NCBI RefSeq assembly: GCF_029626035.1
Contig: NZ_JARUBE010000003.1
Coordinates: 6,696,001-6,760,000, forward strand
Source: Micromonospora sp. WMMD980
Lineage (GTDB): Bacteria > Actinomycetota > Actinomycetes > Mycobacteriales > Micromonosporaceae
Direction of reading: 5' to 3'
Length of the DNA: 64,000 nucleotides
Shown here piece by piece: positions 50,742 to 60,679 of this stretch. The notes under the pieces were generated by a model. It saw only the letters and a program-made list of their open reading frames with translations. It was not told the DNA's origin and ran no database searches. Numbering within the stretch: the first letter of the stretch is position 1; every line of letters begins with the position of its first letter. The position numbers were made by a program, and so were the translations under genes.

Positions 50742-52034
50742 ATGCCCGACAGCGGTTTCCCCTGGCCGATCGAGACGACCCGACTGGACAACGGCCTGCG
50801 CGTGGTGGTGAGCGAGGACCGCACCGCGCCGGCCGTGGCCGTCAACCTCTGGTACGACGTGGGCTCCCGCCACGAACCGGCGGGCCAGACCGGCTTCGCC
50901 CACCTCTTCGAGCACCTGATGTTCGAGGGCTCGGTGAACGTGGCGAAGACCGAGCACATGAAGTTGATCCAGGGCGCCGGCGGTTCGCTCAACGCGACCA
51001 CCAACCCGGACCGGACCAACTACTTCGAGACCGTCCCGGCCGAGCACCTGGAATTGGCGCTCTGGTTGGAGGCCGACCGGATGGGTGGTCTGGTGCCGGC
51101 GCTCACCCAGGAGACGCTGGACAACCAGCGCGACGTGGTGAAGAACGAGCGGCGGCAGCGCTACGAGAACGTGCCCTACGGCGACGCCTGGCTGCGGTTG
51201 CTGCCGCTGCTCTATCCGCCCGGCCACCCCTACCACCACGCCACGATCGGGTCGATGGCCGACCTGAACGCCGCCGACCTGGCCACCTTCCAGGCGTTCC
51301 ACACCACCTACTACGCGCCGAACAACGCGGTGCTGACGGTCGTCGGCGACACCACCGCGGCGGAGGTGTTCGCGCTGGCCGACAAGTACTTCGGCGGCCT
51401 GGCGCCGCGCCCGGACATCCCGGCCGCCCCGGACGGGCGCACGGTGCCGGCGACCGGACGGCCGGCGGAGGAGACGGTCACCGCCGACGTGCCCGCCGCC
51501 CGCGTCTACCTCGCGCACCGCACCCACCCGTTCGGCGACCCCGGCTACGACGTGACCACGGTCCTCGCCACCGTGCTCGGCAGCGGCCGGGGCAGCCGGC
51601 TCTACCAGCGGCTCGCCGACGGCGAGCGGATCGCCCAGCCGGACCTGGTCGGCGCGTACGGGGTCGACCTGGCGCACGCCCCGGCCCCGCTGATCGTCAC
51701 CGCCACCGCCCGGCCCGGGGTGACCGCCGAGCGGCTGCGCGACGGGCTGGCCGAGGTGGTCGACGAGCTGGCCACCGTGCCGGTGACCGCCGCCGAGCTG
51801 GAGCGGGCGAAGGCGCTGCTGAGCACCATGTGGTGGCGTCAGATGTCCACCGTGGACGGTCGGGCCGACACGCTCGGCCGATACGCCACCCAGTTCGGCG
51901 ACCCGGCGACGGCCGCCGACCGGTTGCCCGGCTGGCTGGCCGTCACCGCCGAGCAGATCGCCGAGCAGGCCGCCGAGCTGTTCGGCGCCGACGACCGGGT
52001 GATCCTGACCTACCTGCCCGAGGAGACCTCATGA
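50742..52034 (+). CDS. M16 family zinc metallopeptidase (active subunit)
   Basis: 430 residues from ATG 50742. The inverted zinc motif HxxEH is complete: His54, Glu57, His58 (FAHLFEHLMFEG), with a downstream Glu in the NERRQRYENVPYG region. Paired M16 N- and C-terminal domains follow. The DNGLRVVVSED opening and lack of a signal peptide fit cytoplasmic M16B peptidases, which act as dimers that enclose peptides. It overlaps the next gene by 4 bases (ATGA), which encodes its inactive partner. Confidence 0.93.
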   Translation: MPDSGFPWPIETTRLDNGLRVVVSEDRTAPAVAVNLWYDVGSRHEPAGQTGFAHLFEHLMFEGSVNVAKTEHMKLIQGAGGSLNATTNPDRTNYFETVPAEHLELALWLEADRMGGLVPALTQETLDNQRDVVKNERRQRYENVPYGDAWLRLLPLLYPPGHPYHHATIGSMADLNAADLATFQAFHTTYYAPNNAVLTVVGDTTAAEVFALADKYFGGLAPRPDIPAAPDGRTVPATGRPAEETVTADVPAARVYLAHRTHPFGDPGYDVTTVLATVLGSGRGSRLYQRLADGERIAQPDLVGAYGVDLAHAPAPLIVTATARPGVTAERLRDGLAEVVDELATVPVTAAELERAKALLSTMWWRQMSTVDGRADTLGRYATQFGDPATAADRLPGWLAVTAEQIAEQAAELFGADDRVILTYLPEETS

Positions 52035-53374
52035 CGCTGATCGCCACCCGTCCCGGTCCCGGCGCCGCCCGCGCCTACCGGTTTCCCCAGGTGGTCCGGC
52101 GGGCGGTCGCCGGCGGGCAGGTCGTCGCCGCGCACCTGCCCGGGCAGAACCTCGCCGTCGCGCTGCTGCTGCTCGACGGCGGCGCCGGCCGGGAGCCGGT
52201 GGGCAAGGAGGGCCTCGGCGCGGTGCTGGCCAAGGCGCTGGAGGAGGGCACCGCGCAGCGGGACGCCACCGCGTACGCGCTGGCCATCGAGGCCCTCGGC
52301 ACCGAGCTGGTGAGCGGGCTCGACTGGGACTCGTTCCAGGTCAGCGTGCAGGTGCCGGTGGGCCGGCTGAGCGCGGCGGTGGAGCTGATGGCGGAGGCGG
52401 TCCGCACGCCCCGCCTCGACCCGGCCGACGTGCTGCGGGTCCGCGACGACGAGGCGACCGCGCTGCGGATGGACTGGGCGAACCCGGGCCCCCGGGCCGA
52501 CGCGGTCCTCCGTGCCGACCTGTTCGGCGCCGAGCATCGGAGGGGTCGCCCGCTCTACGGCGACCCGGAGAGCGTGGCGGCGCTGGAGGTGGACGACGTC
52601 ACGGTCTTCCACTCGGAGTGGTTCATCCGCCCCGGCACCCTCGTCGTCGCCGGTGACCTGGACCGGATCGATTTGGACGCCCTCGGCGCGGCCGCGCTCG
52701 CCGGCACCGGCGGCGGGCCGGTGGACCGGGGCGGCCCGATCGAGGTGCCGCTCGCCGACCGGCGGCGGATCATCCTGGTGGACCGGCCCGGCTCGGTGCA
52801 GTCCACGCTGCGGCTCGGCCACCCGTCACCGCACCGCGCCCACCCCGACCACGTGCCGATGACGCTCGCCGGCACGGTGCTCGGCGGCGCGTTCACCTCC
52901 CGCCTCAACCACCTGATCCGCGAGGTGCGTGGCTACACGTACGGGATCCGCGGCGACTTCGCCTCGTCCCGGCGGTTCGGCCGGTTCGCGGTCAGCTCGG
53001 GCGTGCAGACCGCGGTGACCGCGCCGGCGCTCGTCGAGTCGGTGGGCGAGGTGACGCGCACCCGGGAGACCGGGGTGACCGAGGAGGAGCTGACGGTGGC
53101 CCGCTCGTGGCGGGCCGGGCAGCTCTCCGTCGAGTTGCAGAGCCCCCGCGCGATCGCGTCCGCGCTGACCACGCTCGTGGTGCACGACCTGCCGGACGAC
53201 TACCACGCCCGGCTGCGCGAGGCGCTGCTCGCGGCCACCGTGGAGGAGGTCTCGGCGGCGGCCCGGACGCACCTGCACCCGGAGGCGCTGACGCTCGTCG
53301 TCGAGGGGGACGCGGCGGTGATCCGGGACGAGTTGGTGGCCGCCGGTCTCGGCGAGGTGGTCGACCACGCGTGA
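52031..53374 (+). CDS. M16 family peptidase-like protein (inactive partner)
   Basis: 447 residues. It aligns along its length with the M16 fold but the HxxEH region reads GAVLAKALEEGT, with no zinc ligands. The conserved Arg/Tyr motif of the non-catalytic domain is present (NHLIREVRGYTYGIRGDF). Family knowledge: such pairs form active/inactive heterodimers in which the partner contributes substrate-binding residues. Coupled translation with the active gene supports a stoichiometric complex. Confidence 0.92.
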   Translation: MTLIATRPGPGAARAYRFPQVVRRAVAGGQVVAAHLPGQNLAVALLLLDGGAGREPVGKEGLGAVLAKALEEGTAQRDATAYALAIEALGTELVSGLDWDSFQVSVQVPVGRLSAAVELMAEAVRTPRLDPADVLRVRDDEATALRMDWANPGPRADAVLRADLFGAEHRRGRPLYGDPESVAALEVDDVTVFHSEWFIRPGTLVVAGDLDRIDLDALGAAALAGTGGGPVDRGGPIEVPLADRRRIILVDRPGSVQSTLRLGHPSPHRAHPDHVPMTLAGTVLGGAFTSRLNHLIREVRGYTYGIRGDFASSRRFGRFAVSSGVQTAVTAPALVESVGEVTRTRETGVTEEELTVARSWRAGQLSVELQSPRAIASALTTLVVHDLPDDYHARLREALLAATVEEVSAAARTHLHPEALTLVVEGDAAVIRDELVAAGLGEVVDHA

Positions 53375-53402
53375 CCGGGTGGGGGCGGCGGGATCGATGT
53401 GA

Positions 53403-54497
<1,095 letters not shown>

Positions 54498-54524
54498 GCC
54501 CGGCCGACCGATTCGCGGCACCAC

Positions 54525-54561
54525 CGGAGGCGTCCGTCCGGGACCGGCACGGACGCCTCCG
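54525..54561 (+). terminator. Terminator after asd
   Basis: A 13-bp perfect stem (54525-54537 with 54549-54561, arm cggaggcgtccgt) and an 11-base loop, 28 bases after the asd stop. Confidence 0.8.
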
Positions 54562-54616
54562 CAGTGGGTATGCGGGCCCGGTCGCCGGCGGCCCACGCCG
54601 GCGGGTGGGGGGAACC

Positions 54617-55297
54617 ATGCCGGCCGGACCGGGCGCGGAGGACGTCGACGAGGTCGAGACCGGGCTGCGTTCGGACACGGCGCGGGCGATCGGCTTCAGC
54701 GACGCGGTCTTCGCCATCGTCGTCACCCTGCTCGTGCTCGACCTGCGCGTGCCCGAGGTGGCGCCGGGCGGGATGTGGCACGCGTTGCTCGACCAGTGGC
54801 CGGTCTATCTCGCCTACGTCACGTCGTATCTGTACGTGGCGGTGAACTGGCTGAACCACAAGGGGACGTTCCACCGGGTGCGCTGTGCCGACCGGGGCCT
54901 GCACTGGGCGAACCTCGGGGTGCTCTTCAGCGTGGCGTTGCTGCCGTTCGTCACCGCGCTCGTCTCCCGTGCGGTGGAGGCGGGCGACGCCTACGACGAG
55001 CGGGTCGCGGTCACCGCGTACGCGGTGGTCGGCGTCGTCCTCTCCGCCGCCTGGCTCTGGCTCTACCACTACCTGAGCCGGCACCGGGAGTTGCTCCAGG
55101 CGGGCGTGGTCTCCCGGTTCTTCGAGGTCGAACGGATCCGGGCGGCGCTCGGCGTGGTGGCGTACGCGGTCGCCGGCCTGGTGGGCTGGGTGAGCGTGCC
55201 GGCGGCGCTGGTGGTGCTTCTGCTGCTGCCGCTCTTCTACGGGCTGTCCAGCAACGGCACCTACGACCTGCGCCGGCGGCTACGTCGTCGGCGGTGA
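54617..55297 (+). CDS. TMEM175-family potassium channel-like membrane protein
   Basis: 226 residues from ATG 54617 with GGGGGGAA upstream. Six membrane helices; the helix 1 signature RAIGFSDAVFAIVVTLLVLDL contains the FSD motif that lines the pore in TMEM175 (DUF1211) channels. Bacterial members carry six helices and assemble as tetramers. It probably leaks potassium. It is followed 67 bases later by a CBS gene, in a possible operon. Confidence 0.88.
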   Translation: MPAGPGAEDVDEVETGLRSDTARAIGFSDAVFAIVVTLLVLDLRVPEVAPGGMWHALLDQWPVYLAYVTSYLYVAVNWLNHKGTFHRVRCADRGLHWANLGVLFSVALLPFVTALVSRAVEAGDAYDERVAVTAYAVVGVVLSAAWLWLYHYLSRHRELLQAGVVSRFFEVERIRAALGVVAYAVAGLVGWVSVPAALVVLLLLPLFYGLSSNGTYDLRRRLRRRR

Positions 55298-55364
55298 ACC
55301 GGCCCGCGTTACCCCGCCTCGAGCGGTGGGTAGACCGCGGTGCCGACACCGAGAGGGGAGCACC

Positions 55365-55781
55365 ATGACAACGGTCGGAGAGTTCATGACGACCCGGTTG
55401 GTGACGATGGACGGCAACGACACGCTCGCCGCGGCGGCCCAGGAGATGCGCGACAGCGCCATCGGCGACGTGGTGGTGACCGACGGCGACAACGTGGTCG
55501 GTATCGTGACGGACCGGGACATCACGGTCCGAGCCGTGGCCGAGGACCGGAACCCCGCCACCACCCGGCTCAACGAGATCACCAGCAAGGACGTGGTGAC
55601 GGTGAGCCAGAACGACGACGCGGTGGCCGCCGCCGACCTGATGCGCACCTACGCCGTCCGCCGGCTGCCGGTGACCGAGGACGGCCGGCTGATCGGCCTG
55701 GTCTCGATGGGTGACCTGGCGGTCGAGCGGGAACCCCAGTCGGTGCTCGCGGACATCAGCGCCGACGACCCCAACAACTGA
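55365..55781 (+). CDS. CBS-domain pair protein
   Basis: 138 residues from ATG 55365. Two CBS motifs: VGEFMTTRLVTMDGNDTLAAAAQEMRDSAIGDVVVTDGDNVVGIVTDRDI and SKDVVTVSQNDDAVAAADLMRTYAVRRLPVTEDGRLIGLVSMGDL. Stand-alone CBS pairs bind adenosine nucleotides and dimerise. No partner enzyme is fused. The upstream channel gene makes a role in sensing energy state for ion transport possible, but that is inference. Confidence 0.93.
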   Translation: MTTVGEFMTTRLVTMDGNDTLAAAAQEMRDSAIGDVVVTDGDNVVGIVTDRDITVRAVAEDRNPATTRLNEITSKDVVTVSQNDDAVAAADLMRTYAVRRLPVTEDGRLIGLVSMGDLAVEREPQSVLADISADDPNN

Positions 55782-55942
55782 CGTCCGCCCGTGGTGCCGC
55801 CGGCCCCCGGTTCGGGGGCCGGCGTCCCGCGTCCTCGGGCCCACGTGACCTCACCCGATCCGGGCGAGGTTGACCCGGGAGCCGGCGGGCACCCGTGCTG
55901 TCGACGAGGAGGACGCTGGTAGCGCGGGAGGAGTCGCCTTCG

Positions 55943-56314
55943 ATGGTGGACACGGCCATGAGATTCTTCGAGGAGTTGGACCGGCGGGGCTTCGAGCCGC
56001 TGTTGGTCAAGACCGTCGGAACCCTCCGGTTCGACCTGCACGAGGGGGCCCAGACCAACCACTGGCTGCTGGAGATCGACCGGGGCAAGCTGCGGGTCCG
56101 GCAGGAGGACGGCGAGGCGGACACCGTGGTCGGCACCGACCCCCGGCTCTTCGGCGCCCTCGTCGCGGGTGAGGAGAACGCGATCGCGGCGCTGCTGCGC
56201 GGCGACATGACAGTCGTCGGCGACCTGCGGCTCGTCCTGCAGATCGAGCGGGTCTTCCCCGGTCCGCCGGACTCCCGAGGGCCGCACCACGCCTTCGCCA
56301 GGAGGGCTGCCTGA
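55943..56314 (+). CDS. SCP2-like sterol/lipid-binding domain protein
   Basis: 123 residues from ATG 55943, with AGGAG 9 bases upstream. It has an SCP2-like fold: ELDRRGFEPLLVKTVGTLRFDL, TNHWLLEIDRGKLRVRQEDGEADTVVGTDPRLFGALVAGEENAIAALLRGDMTVVGDLRLVLQIER. These domains bind lipids or similar ligands. Its stop shares one base with the start of the glycogen-debranching gene, so the two are made together; the link in function is unclear. Confidence 0.82.
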   Translation: MVDTAMRFFEELDRRGFEPLLVKTVGTLRFDLHEGAQTNHWLLEIDRGKLRVRQEDGEADTVVGTDPRLFGALVAGEENAIAALLRGDMTVVGDLRLVLQIERVFPGPPDSRGPHHAFARRAA

Positions 56315-58374
56315 TGGCCGGGAGCAACACCGTCCGGATCCTGGACGGAAACACGTTCGTGGTCTCCGAGGACACCGGTGACATCGAGGCCACGCCGAGC
56401 GAGCCGACGGGTCTCTTCTCGCTCGACACGCGGTACCTGTCGAAGTGGGTGCTGACGGTGAACGGGGAGCGGCTCAACGCGCTCTCCTACGACGACCTGC
56501 AGTACTACGAGGCCCGCTTCTTCCTGGTGCCGGGCATGGCCACGCACTACGTGGACGCGAAGCTCTCGGTCATCCGGGAGCGGGTGGTGGGCGGCAGCTT
56601 CCGGGAGACGCTGACCATCCTCAACCACGACGAGAAGGCGGTCGACCTGGAGATCCGGATGGAGGCGGGCTCCGACTTCGCCGACCTCTTCCAGATCAAG
56701 GACGAGATCCTCAACAAGAAGGGCGAGTTGTACGCCGAGGCGGAGCCGGACCGGCTGCGACTGGGCTACCGGCGGGGCAACTTCAAGCGGGAGACGGTGC
56801 TCTCCGCGAACCAGCCGGCCCGCTACGACAACCGGGGCATGGCCTGGAGCATCCACCTGGAGCCCAACGAGCAGTGGGAGGTCCTCCTCGACGTGCAGAC
56901 GTTCGCCATCGGCCCGGGGGGCCGGGACCTGCGGATGGGGTTGCGGGCACACGGCACCGAGCGGCTCGCGCTCCAGCACGACCTGGAGGAGTGGATCGAC
57001 AGGGCGCCGAAGGTGAACAGCGAGCACGGCCGGGTCGCCGCGACCTACCGGCGGAGCATGGTCGACCTCGCCGCGCTGCGCTTCTCACCGCTGTCGCTCG
57101 GCGGGCAGACGTTGCCCGCCGCCGGTCTGCCCTGGTTCATGACCATGTTCGGTCGGGACAGCATCCTCACCTGCCTCCAGGTGCTGCCGTTCGCGCCGGA
57201 GATGTCGAAGACCACGTTGCGCATTCTCGGTGCTCTCCAGGGCACCCGGTTCGACGACTTCCGGGACGAGGACCCGGGCCGGATCCTGCACGAGATGCGC
57301 TACGGCGAGACCGCCGCGTTCGAGGAGCAGCCGCACTCGCCCTACTACGGCTCGGTGGACGCCACCCCGCTGTTCGTGGTGCTGCTCGACGAGTACGAGC
57401 GGTGGAGCGGCGACGTGGCGCTGGTCAAGGAGCTGGAACGGGAGTGCCGCGCCGCGTTGAAGTGGATCGACGACTACGCCGACCTGGTCGGCAACGGCTA
57501 CATCTGGTACGAGCGGCGCAACACCGAGAACGGCCTGGAGAACCAGTGCTGGAAGGACTCCTGGGACTCCGTCTCGTACGCCGACGGCTCGCTGCCGTCG
57601 TTCCCGCGCGCCAGTTGCGAGGTGCAGGGGTACGCGTACGACGCGAAGATGCGGGCGGCCCGGATGGCCCGGAAGTTCTGGGGCGACCCCGGGTACGCCG
57701 ATCAACTGGAGCGCGAGGCGGCGGAGCTGAAGGAGCGGTTCAACCGGGACTGGTGGGTCGAGGAGGACGGGTTCTACGCGCTCGCGCTGGACCCGCAGGG
57801 ACGCAAGTGTGACGTGCTCAGCTCCAACATCGGCCACCTGCTGTGGAGCGGCATCGTCGACGAGGAGCGGGCGCCACGGATCGCCGAGCACCTGGTGGGG
57901 CCGCGGCTGTTCTCCGGCTGGGGGGTGCGGACGCTTGCCGAGGGCGAGGTCCGCTACAACCCGATCGGCTACCACAACGGCGCGATCTGGCCGTTCGACA
58001 ACTCGTTCGTCGCCTGGGGCCTGCGCCGCTACGGCTTCGCCGAGGAGGCGGCGACCGTGGCGAACGGGATCCTGGACGCGGCGACCTATTTCGACGGTCG
58101 GCTGCCGGAGGCGTTCGGTGGTTACCAGCGGGAGCTGACGAAGTTCCCGGTGGAGTATCCCACCGCGTGCAGCCCGCAGGCCTGGTCGACCGGGGCGCCG
58201 CTGCTGCTGATCCGGACCATGTTGGGGCTGGAACCGCACGAGGGTCACCTGGCCGTGGACCCGCGGCTGCCGGTGGGCATGGGGCGGATCGAGGTGCTGG
58301 ACATCCCGGGCCGGTGGGGCCGGGTGGACGCGTTCGCCCGGGGCCGGCTGGACCTGCACAACCTGGCCGGCTGA
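56314..58374 (+). CDS. Glycogen debranching-type alpha-glucosidase (GDE/amylo-1,6-glucosidase)
   Basis: 686 residues from ATG 56314 with AGGAGG upstream. An N-terminal beta domain (about 1-240; ILDGNTFVVSEDTGDIEATPSEPTGLF) is followed by an (alpha/alpha)6 barrel (about 255-680) with GLPWFMTMFGRDSILTCLQ, QCWKDSWDSVSYADGSLP and YNPIGYHNGAIWPFDNS, as in the bacterial amylo-alpha-1,6-glucosidase family. Catalytic acids are likely in GRDS and KDSWDS. It would hydrolyse alpha-1,6 branches of glycogen or related glucans in the cytoplasm. The SCP2-like gene directly upstream is an unusual partner. Confidence 0.88.
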   Translation: MAGSNTVRILDGNTFVVSEDTGDIEATPSEPTGLFSLDTRYLSKWVLTVNGERLNALSYDDLQYYEARFFLVPGMATHYVDAKLSVIRERVVGGSFRETLTILNHDEKAVDLEIRMEAGSDFADLFQIKDEILNKKGELYAEAEPDRLRLGYRRGNFKRETVLSANQPARYDNRGMAWSIHLEPNEQWEVLLDVQTFAIGPGGRDLRMGLRAHGTERLALQHDLEEWIDRAPKVNSEHGRVAATYRRSMVDLAALRFSPLSLGGQTLPAAGLPWFMTMFGRDSILTCLQVLPFAPEMSKTTLRILGALQGTRFDDFRDEDPGRILHEMRYGETAAFEEQPHSPYYGSVDATPLFVVLLDEYERWSGDVALVKELERECRAALKWIDDYADLVGNGYIWYERRNTENGLENQCWKDSWDSVSYADGSLPSFPRASCEVQGYAYDAKMRAARMARKFWGDPGYADQLEREAAELKERFNRDWWVEEDGFYALALDPQGRKCDVLSSNIGHLLWSGIVDEERAPRIAEHLVGPRLFSGWGVRTLAEGEVRYNPIGYHNGAIWPFDNSFVAWGLRRYGFAEEAATVANGILDAATYFDGRLPEAFGGYQRELTKFPVEYPTACSPQAWSTGAPLLLIRTMLGLEPHEGHLAVDPRLPVGMGRIEVLDIPGRWGRVDAFARGRLDLHNLAG

Positions 58375-58392
58375 CCGGCCGCCGGCCCGGGA

Positions 58393-58785
58393 TCAGTGGC
58401 CGGGCGGTGGCTCGGTGCCGTGTGCCTCGTGCGGGGGCAGCAGGCAGAACTCGTTGCCCTCCGGGTCGGCCAGCACCGTCCACCGGGGCAGTTCGCGCAC
58501 CACTGTCGCGCCGGCCTCCAGCACGGCGGCCCGTTCCTCCGCGTCGCCGACCAGGTCGAGGTGGATCCGGCCGGGCGCGGGCAGCTCGGCGGCGGGACTG
58601 ATCCACAGGTCCGGCCGCCGTCCGTGCGGGTCGCGCAGCAGCACCGCCTCGGTCGGCCCGAGCGTCCGGTCGGCGAGCTTCGCCCGGTCCGCCTCGACCA
58701 CCGGTAGCCCACTGACCGCGCTCCAGAACGGGGCGAGCAGGTAGGGATCGCGGCAGTGGATGACGATCGCGGCGAGGTCGGGCAT
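58393..58785 (-). CDS. VOC (glyoxalase-like) domain protein
   Basis: 130 residues from ATG 58785. Two beta-alpha-beta-beta-beta motifs of the vicinal oxygen chelate fold: AAIVIHCRDPYLLAPFWSAVSGL, RIHLDLVGDAEERAAVLEAGATVV and VLADPEGNEFCLLPP. Metal ligand positions include His and Glu (HCRD, GNEFC). Such proteins range from dioxygenases to resistance proteins; nothing identifies the substrate. No operon partner. Confidence 0.85.
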   Translation of the reverse strand: MPDLAAIVIHCRDPYLLAPFWSAVSGLPVVEADRAKLADRTLGPTEAVLLRDPHGRRPDLWISPAAELPAPGRIHLDLVGDAEERAAVLEAGATVVRELPRWTVLADPEGNEFCLLPPHEAHGTEPPPGH

Positions 58786-58796
58786 GCCTGTAGAAC

Positions 58797-59450
58797 CTAG
58801 CCGTCCTGGACCTCCGGCAGGACGTTGTCCAGGAACGCGGCGGCGACGGCGCGCAGGTCGGGCCGGGCCAGGTCGAGCGCGTGGCCGCCGTGGGTGAGCC
58901 ACAGGTGCGTGGGGTGCCCGGCGGAGAGCAGCCGGCCGGCCAGCTCGACCGTCTGGGCGGCCGGCACCGGAACGTCGTCGCACCCCTGCACCAGCAGCAC
59001 CGGCACGCCCGAGCCGAGGTGGGTGGCGACTGTCGCGTCCGTGGTGGCCGGGTCGTCGGCGGCCGGCGGATGGCCCAGCAGGTCGGTCCACGGGTCGTCG
59101 CCGGGGGCACGGTGACGCCGCTGCGCCGGGTCGAGCGGGTCCACCGGAGCCCAGTACGCCAGCGCGCCCGCCACGTCGCCCGGCCGGTCCACCCCGCGCA
59201 GGGCCAGGTGCAGGGCGAGCATCCCGCCGGCCGAGTCGCCGCCGACCAGCAGCGGCAGGCCACCGGCCCGGGCCACCCGCGCGGCGGCGCGTACGTCGTC
59301 GAGCTGGGCCGGCCAGCGGGCCTGGTGGGAGAAGCGGTAGTGGGCCGGCGCCACCCGTAGCCCGAGCGGCGCGAGCGCGGCGCCGTCCTCGTGGGCCCGG
59401 GCCCGCCAACCCCCGCCGTGGATCCAGAGCAGTACGCCGCGTTCGGTCAT
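58797..59450 (-). CDS. Alpha/beta hydrolase (carboxylesterase-like)
   Basis: 217 residues from ATG 59450. HGGGW is the oxyanion motif of the hormone-sensitive-lipase type family; the nucleophile elbow is GGDSAGGML; His in THGGHALDL. An acid residue (DDVPVP) is in place, so the triad is probably complete. Cytoplasmic. Substrate unknown; the small size suits short-chain esters. Confidence 0.85.
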   Translation of the reverse strand: MTERGVLLWIHGGGWRARAHEDGAALAPLGLRVAPAHYRFSHQARWPAQLDDVRAAARVARAGGLPLLVGGDSAGGMLALHLALRGVDRPGDVAGALAYWAPVDPLDPAQRRHRAPGDDPWTDLLGHPPAADDPATTDATVATHLGSGVPVLLVQGCDDVPVPAAQTVELAGRLLSAGHPTHLWLTHGGHALDLARPDLRAVAAAFLDNVLPEVQDG

Positions 59451-59549
59451 CCCGTCATCGTGGCGGTGGCCGGCCGCGGGGACCACCCCGGTCTGCGCAG
59501 AGCAGAGCGGCCCTACGGAGGCGTAACCTACCCGGGGTAAAGTTACCGG

Positions 59550-60302
59550 ATGCCGGAGCTCGTGTACCCGCCCGTGATCACCGCCGCCAAGACGATGTTC
59601 CGCGCTCTCGACCTGCGCCTGGACGTGCGGGGCAGCGAGCACGTGCCCGCCACCGGCGGGGCGGTGCTGGCGTCCAACCACGTGAGCTACCTCGACTTCA
59701 TCTTCTGCGGCTACGGCGCGCACGCGTCCCGCCGGCTGGTCCGGTTCATGGCCAAGGAGAGCGTCTTCCGGCACCGCGTCTCCGGCCCGCTGATGCGCGG
59801 CATGAAGCACATCCCGGTCGACCGCGCCGCCGGCGCCGGGTCGTACGCCGCCGCGGTCGCCGCGCTGCGCCGGGGCGAGGTGGTGGGCGTCTTCCCGGAG
59901 GCGACGATCAGCCGCTCCTTCACCGTCAAGGACCTCAAGAACGGCGCGGCCCGGATGGCGCAGGAGGCCGCCGTGCCGCTGCTGCCGGTGGCGCTCTGGG
60001 GCACCCAGCGGCTCTGGACCAAGGGGCGCCCGCGCACCCTGGCCCGGCGGCACACCCCGATCACCATCCTGGTGGGCGAGCCGATGGACCCGGCCGGCTA
60101 CCCGGACGCCACGGCCATGACCACCGACCTGCACACCCGCCTGTCGGCGCTGGTCGACCGCGCCCAGCGGGACTACCCGGAGCAGCCGGCCGGCCCGGAC
60201 GACGCCTGGTGGCTGCCGGCCCACCTGGGCGGCGGCGCACCCACCCCGGAGCAGGCCGTCGAGCTGGACCGCTCCGACCGCCGTTCCCGCAGCACCTCCT
60301 GA
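59550..60302 (+). CDS. plsC: 1-acylglycerol-3-phosphate O-acyltransferase family protein
   Basis: 250 residues from ATG 59550. The HxxxxD box is NHVSYLDF (His44, Asp49), followed by VFPEATISRS, the acceptor-binding block, and VPLLPVALWGTQRLW. Acyltransferases of this family make phosphatidic acid or related lipids. It is a paralogue-type member (C-terminal disordered tail), so another acceptor is possible. A GGTAA-ag-TTACC repeat just before the start could be an operator. Confidence 0.88.
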   Translation: MPELVYPPVITAAKTMFRALDLRLDVRGSEHVPATGGAVLASNHVSYLDFIFCGYGAHASRRLVRFMAKESVFRHRVSGPLMRGMKHIPVDRAAGAGSYAAAVAALRRGEVVGVFPEATISRSFTVKDLKNGAARMAQEAAVPLLPVALWGTQRLWTKGRPRTLARRHTPITILVGEPMDPAGYPDATAMTTDLHTRLSALVDRAQRDYPEQPAGPDDAWWLPAHLGGGAPTPEQAVELDRSDRRSRSTS

Positions 60303-60336
60303 CCGGGCCTGCCCCGGCCCGTTCGCACCGCCGCCG

Positions 60337-60373
60337 GGCGTGGCCCGGCCTGGGAGACGGGCCGGGCCACGCC
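60337..60373 (+). terminator. Terminator after plsC-like gene
   Basis: A 14-bp perfect stem (ggcgtggcccggcc, 60337-60350, with 60360-60373) and a 9-base loop. The convergent gene ends at 60680, so it serves plsC mainly. Confidence 0.85.
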
Positions 60374-60679
60374 TTGTGGTGCCGGTGAGACTGGTTCCGG
60401 TCGCCTACGAACTTGATGACGTGGATGGGTCACGGCCCGAGAAGGTGGCGCGGGCGGGCGCACCGGTAAGCCGGGGCGGGCGAGGCTGGCCCGGCGCCGC
60501 TCAATTCCCGGGCCCGACTTCGCGGCGCGAGGCTCATGAGTCATTCGTGCCGTCAAGTTCGCCGGCGGCATGGGGACGCATCTGCCGCGCGGCCACGGTG
60601 GGTCGGCCCCGGCAGCGTCGGGACACGACTACCGCGGCGGCCCCTCGGCGCACGCGGTCACCGCCACCTGCCCGCCGGG
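60374..60679. other. Gene-poor 306-base stretch
   Basis: No gene, repeat or hairpin stands out. It lies between the plsC-like terminator and the 3' end of the hypothetical gene at 60680. Apparent frames here have strongly biased, shadow-like composition. Confidence 0.5.
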
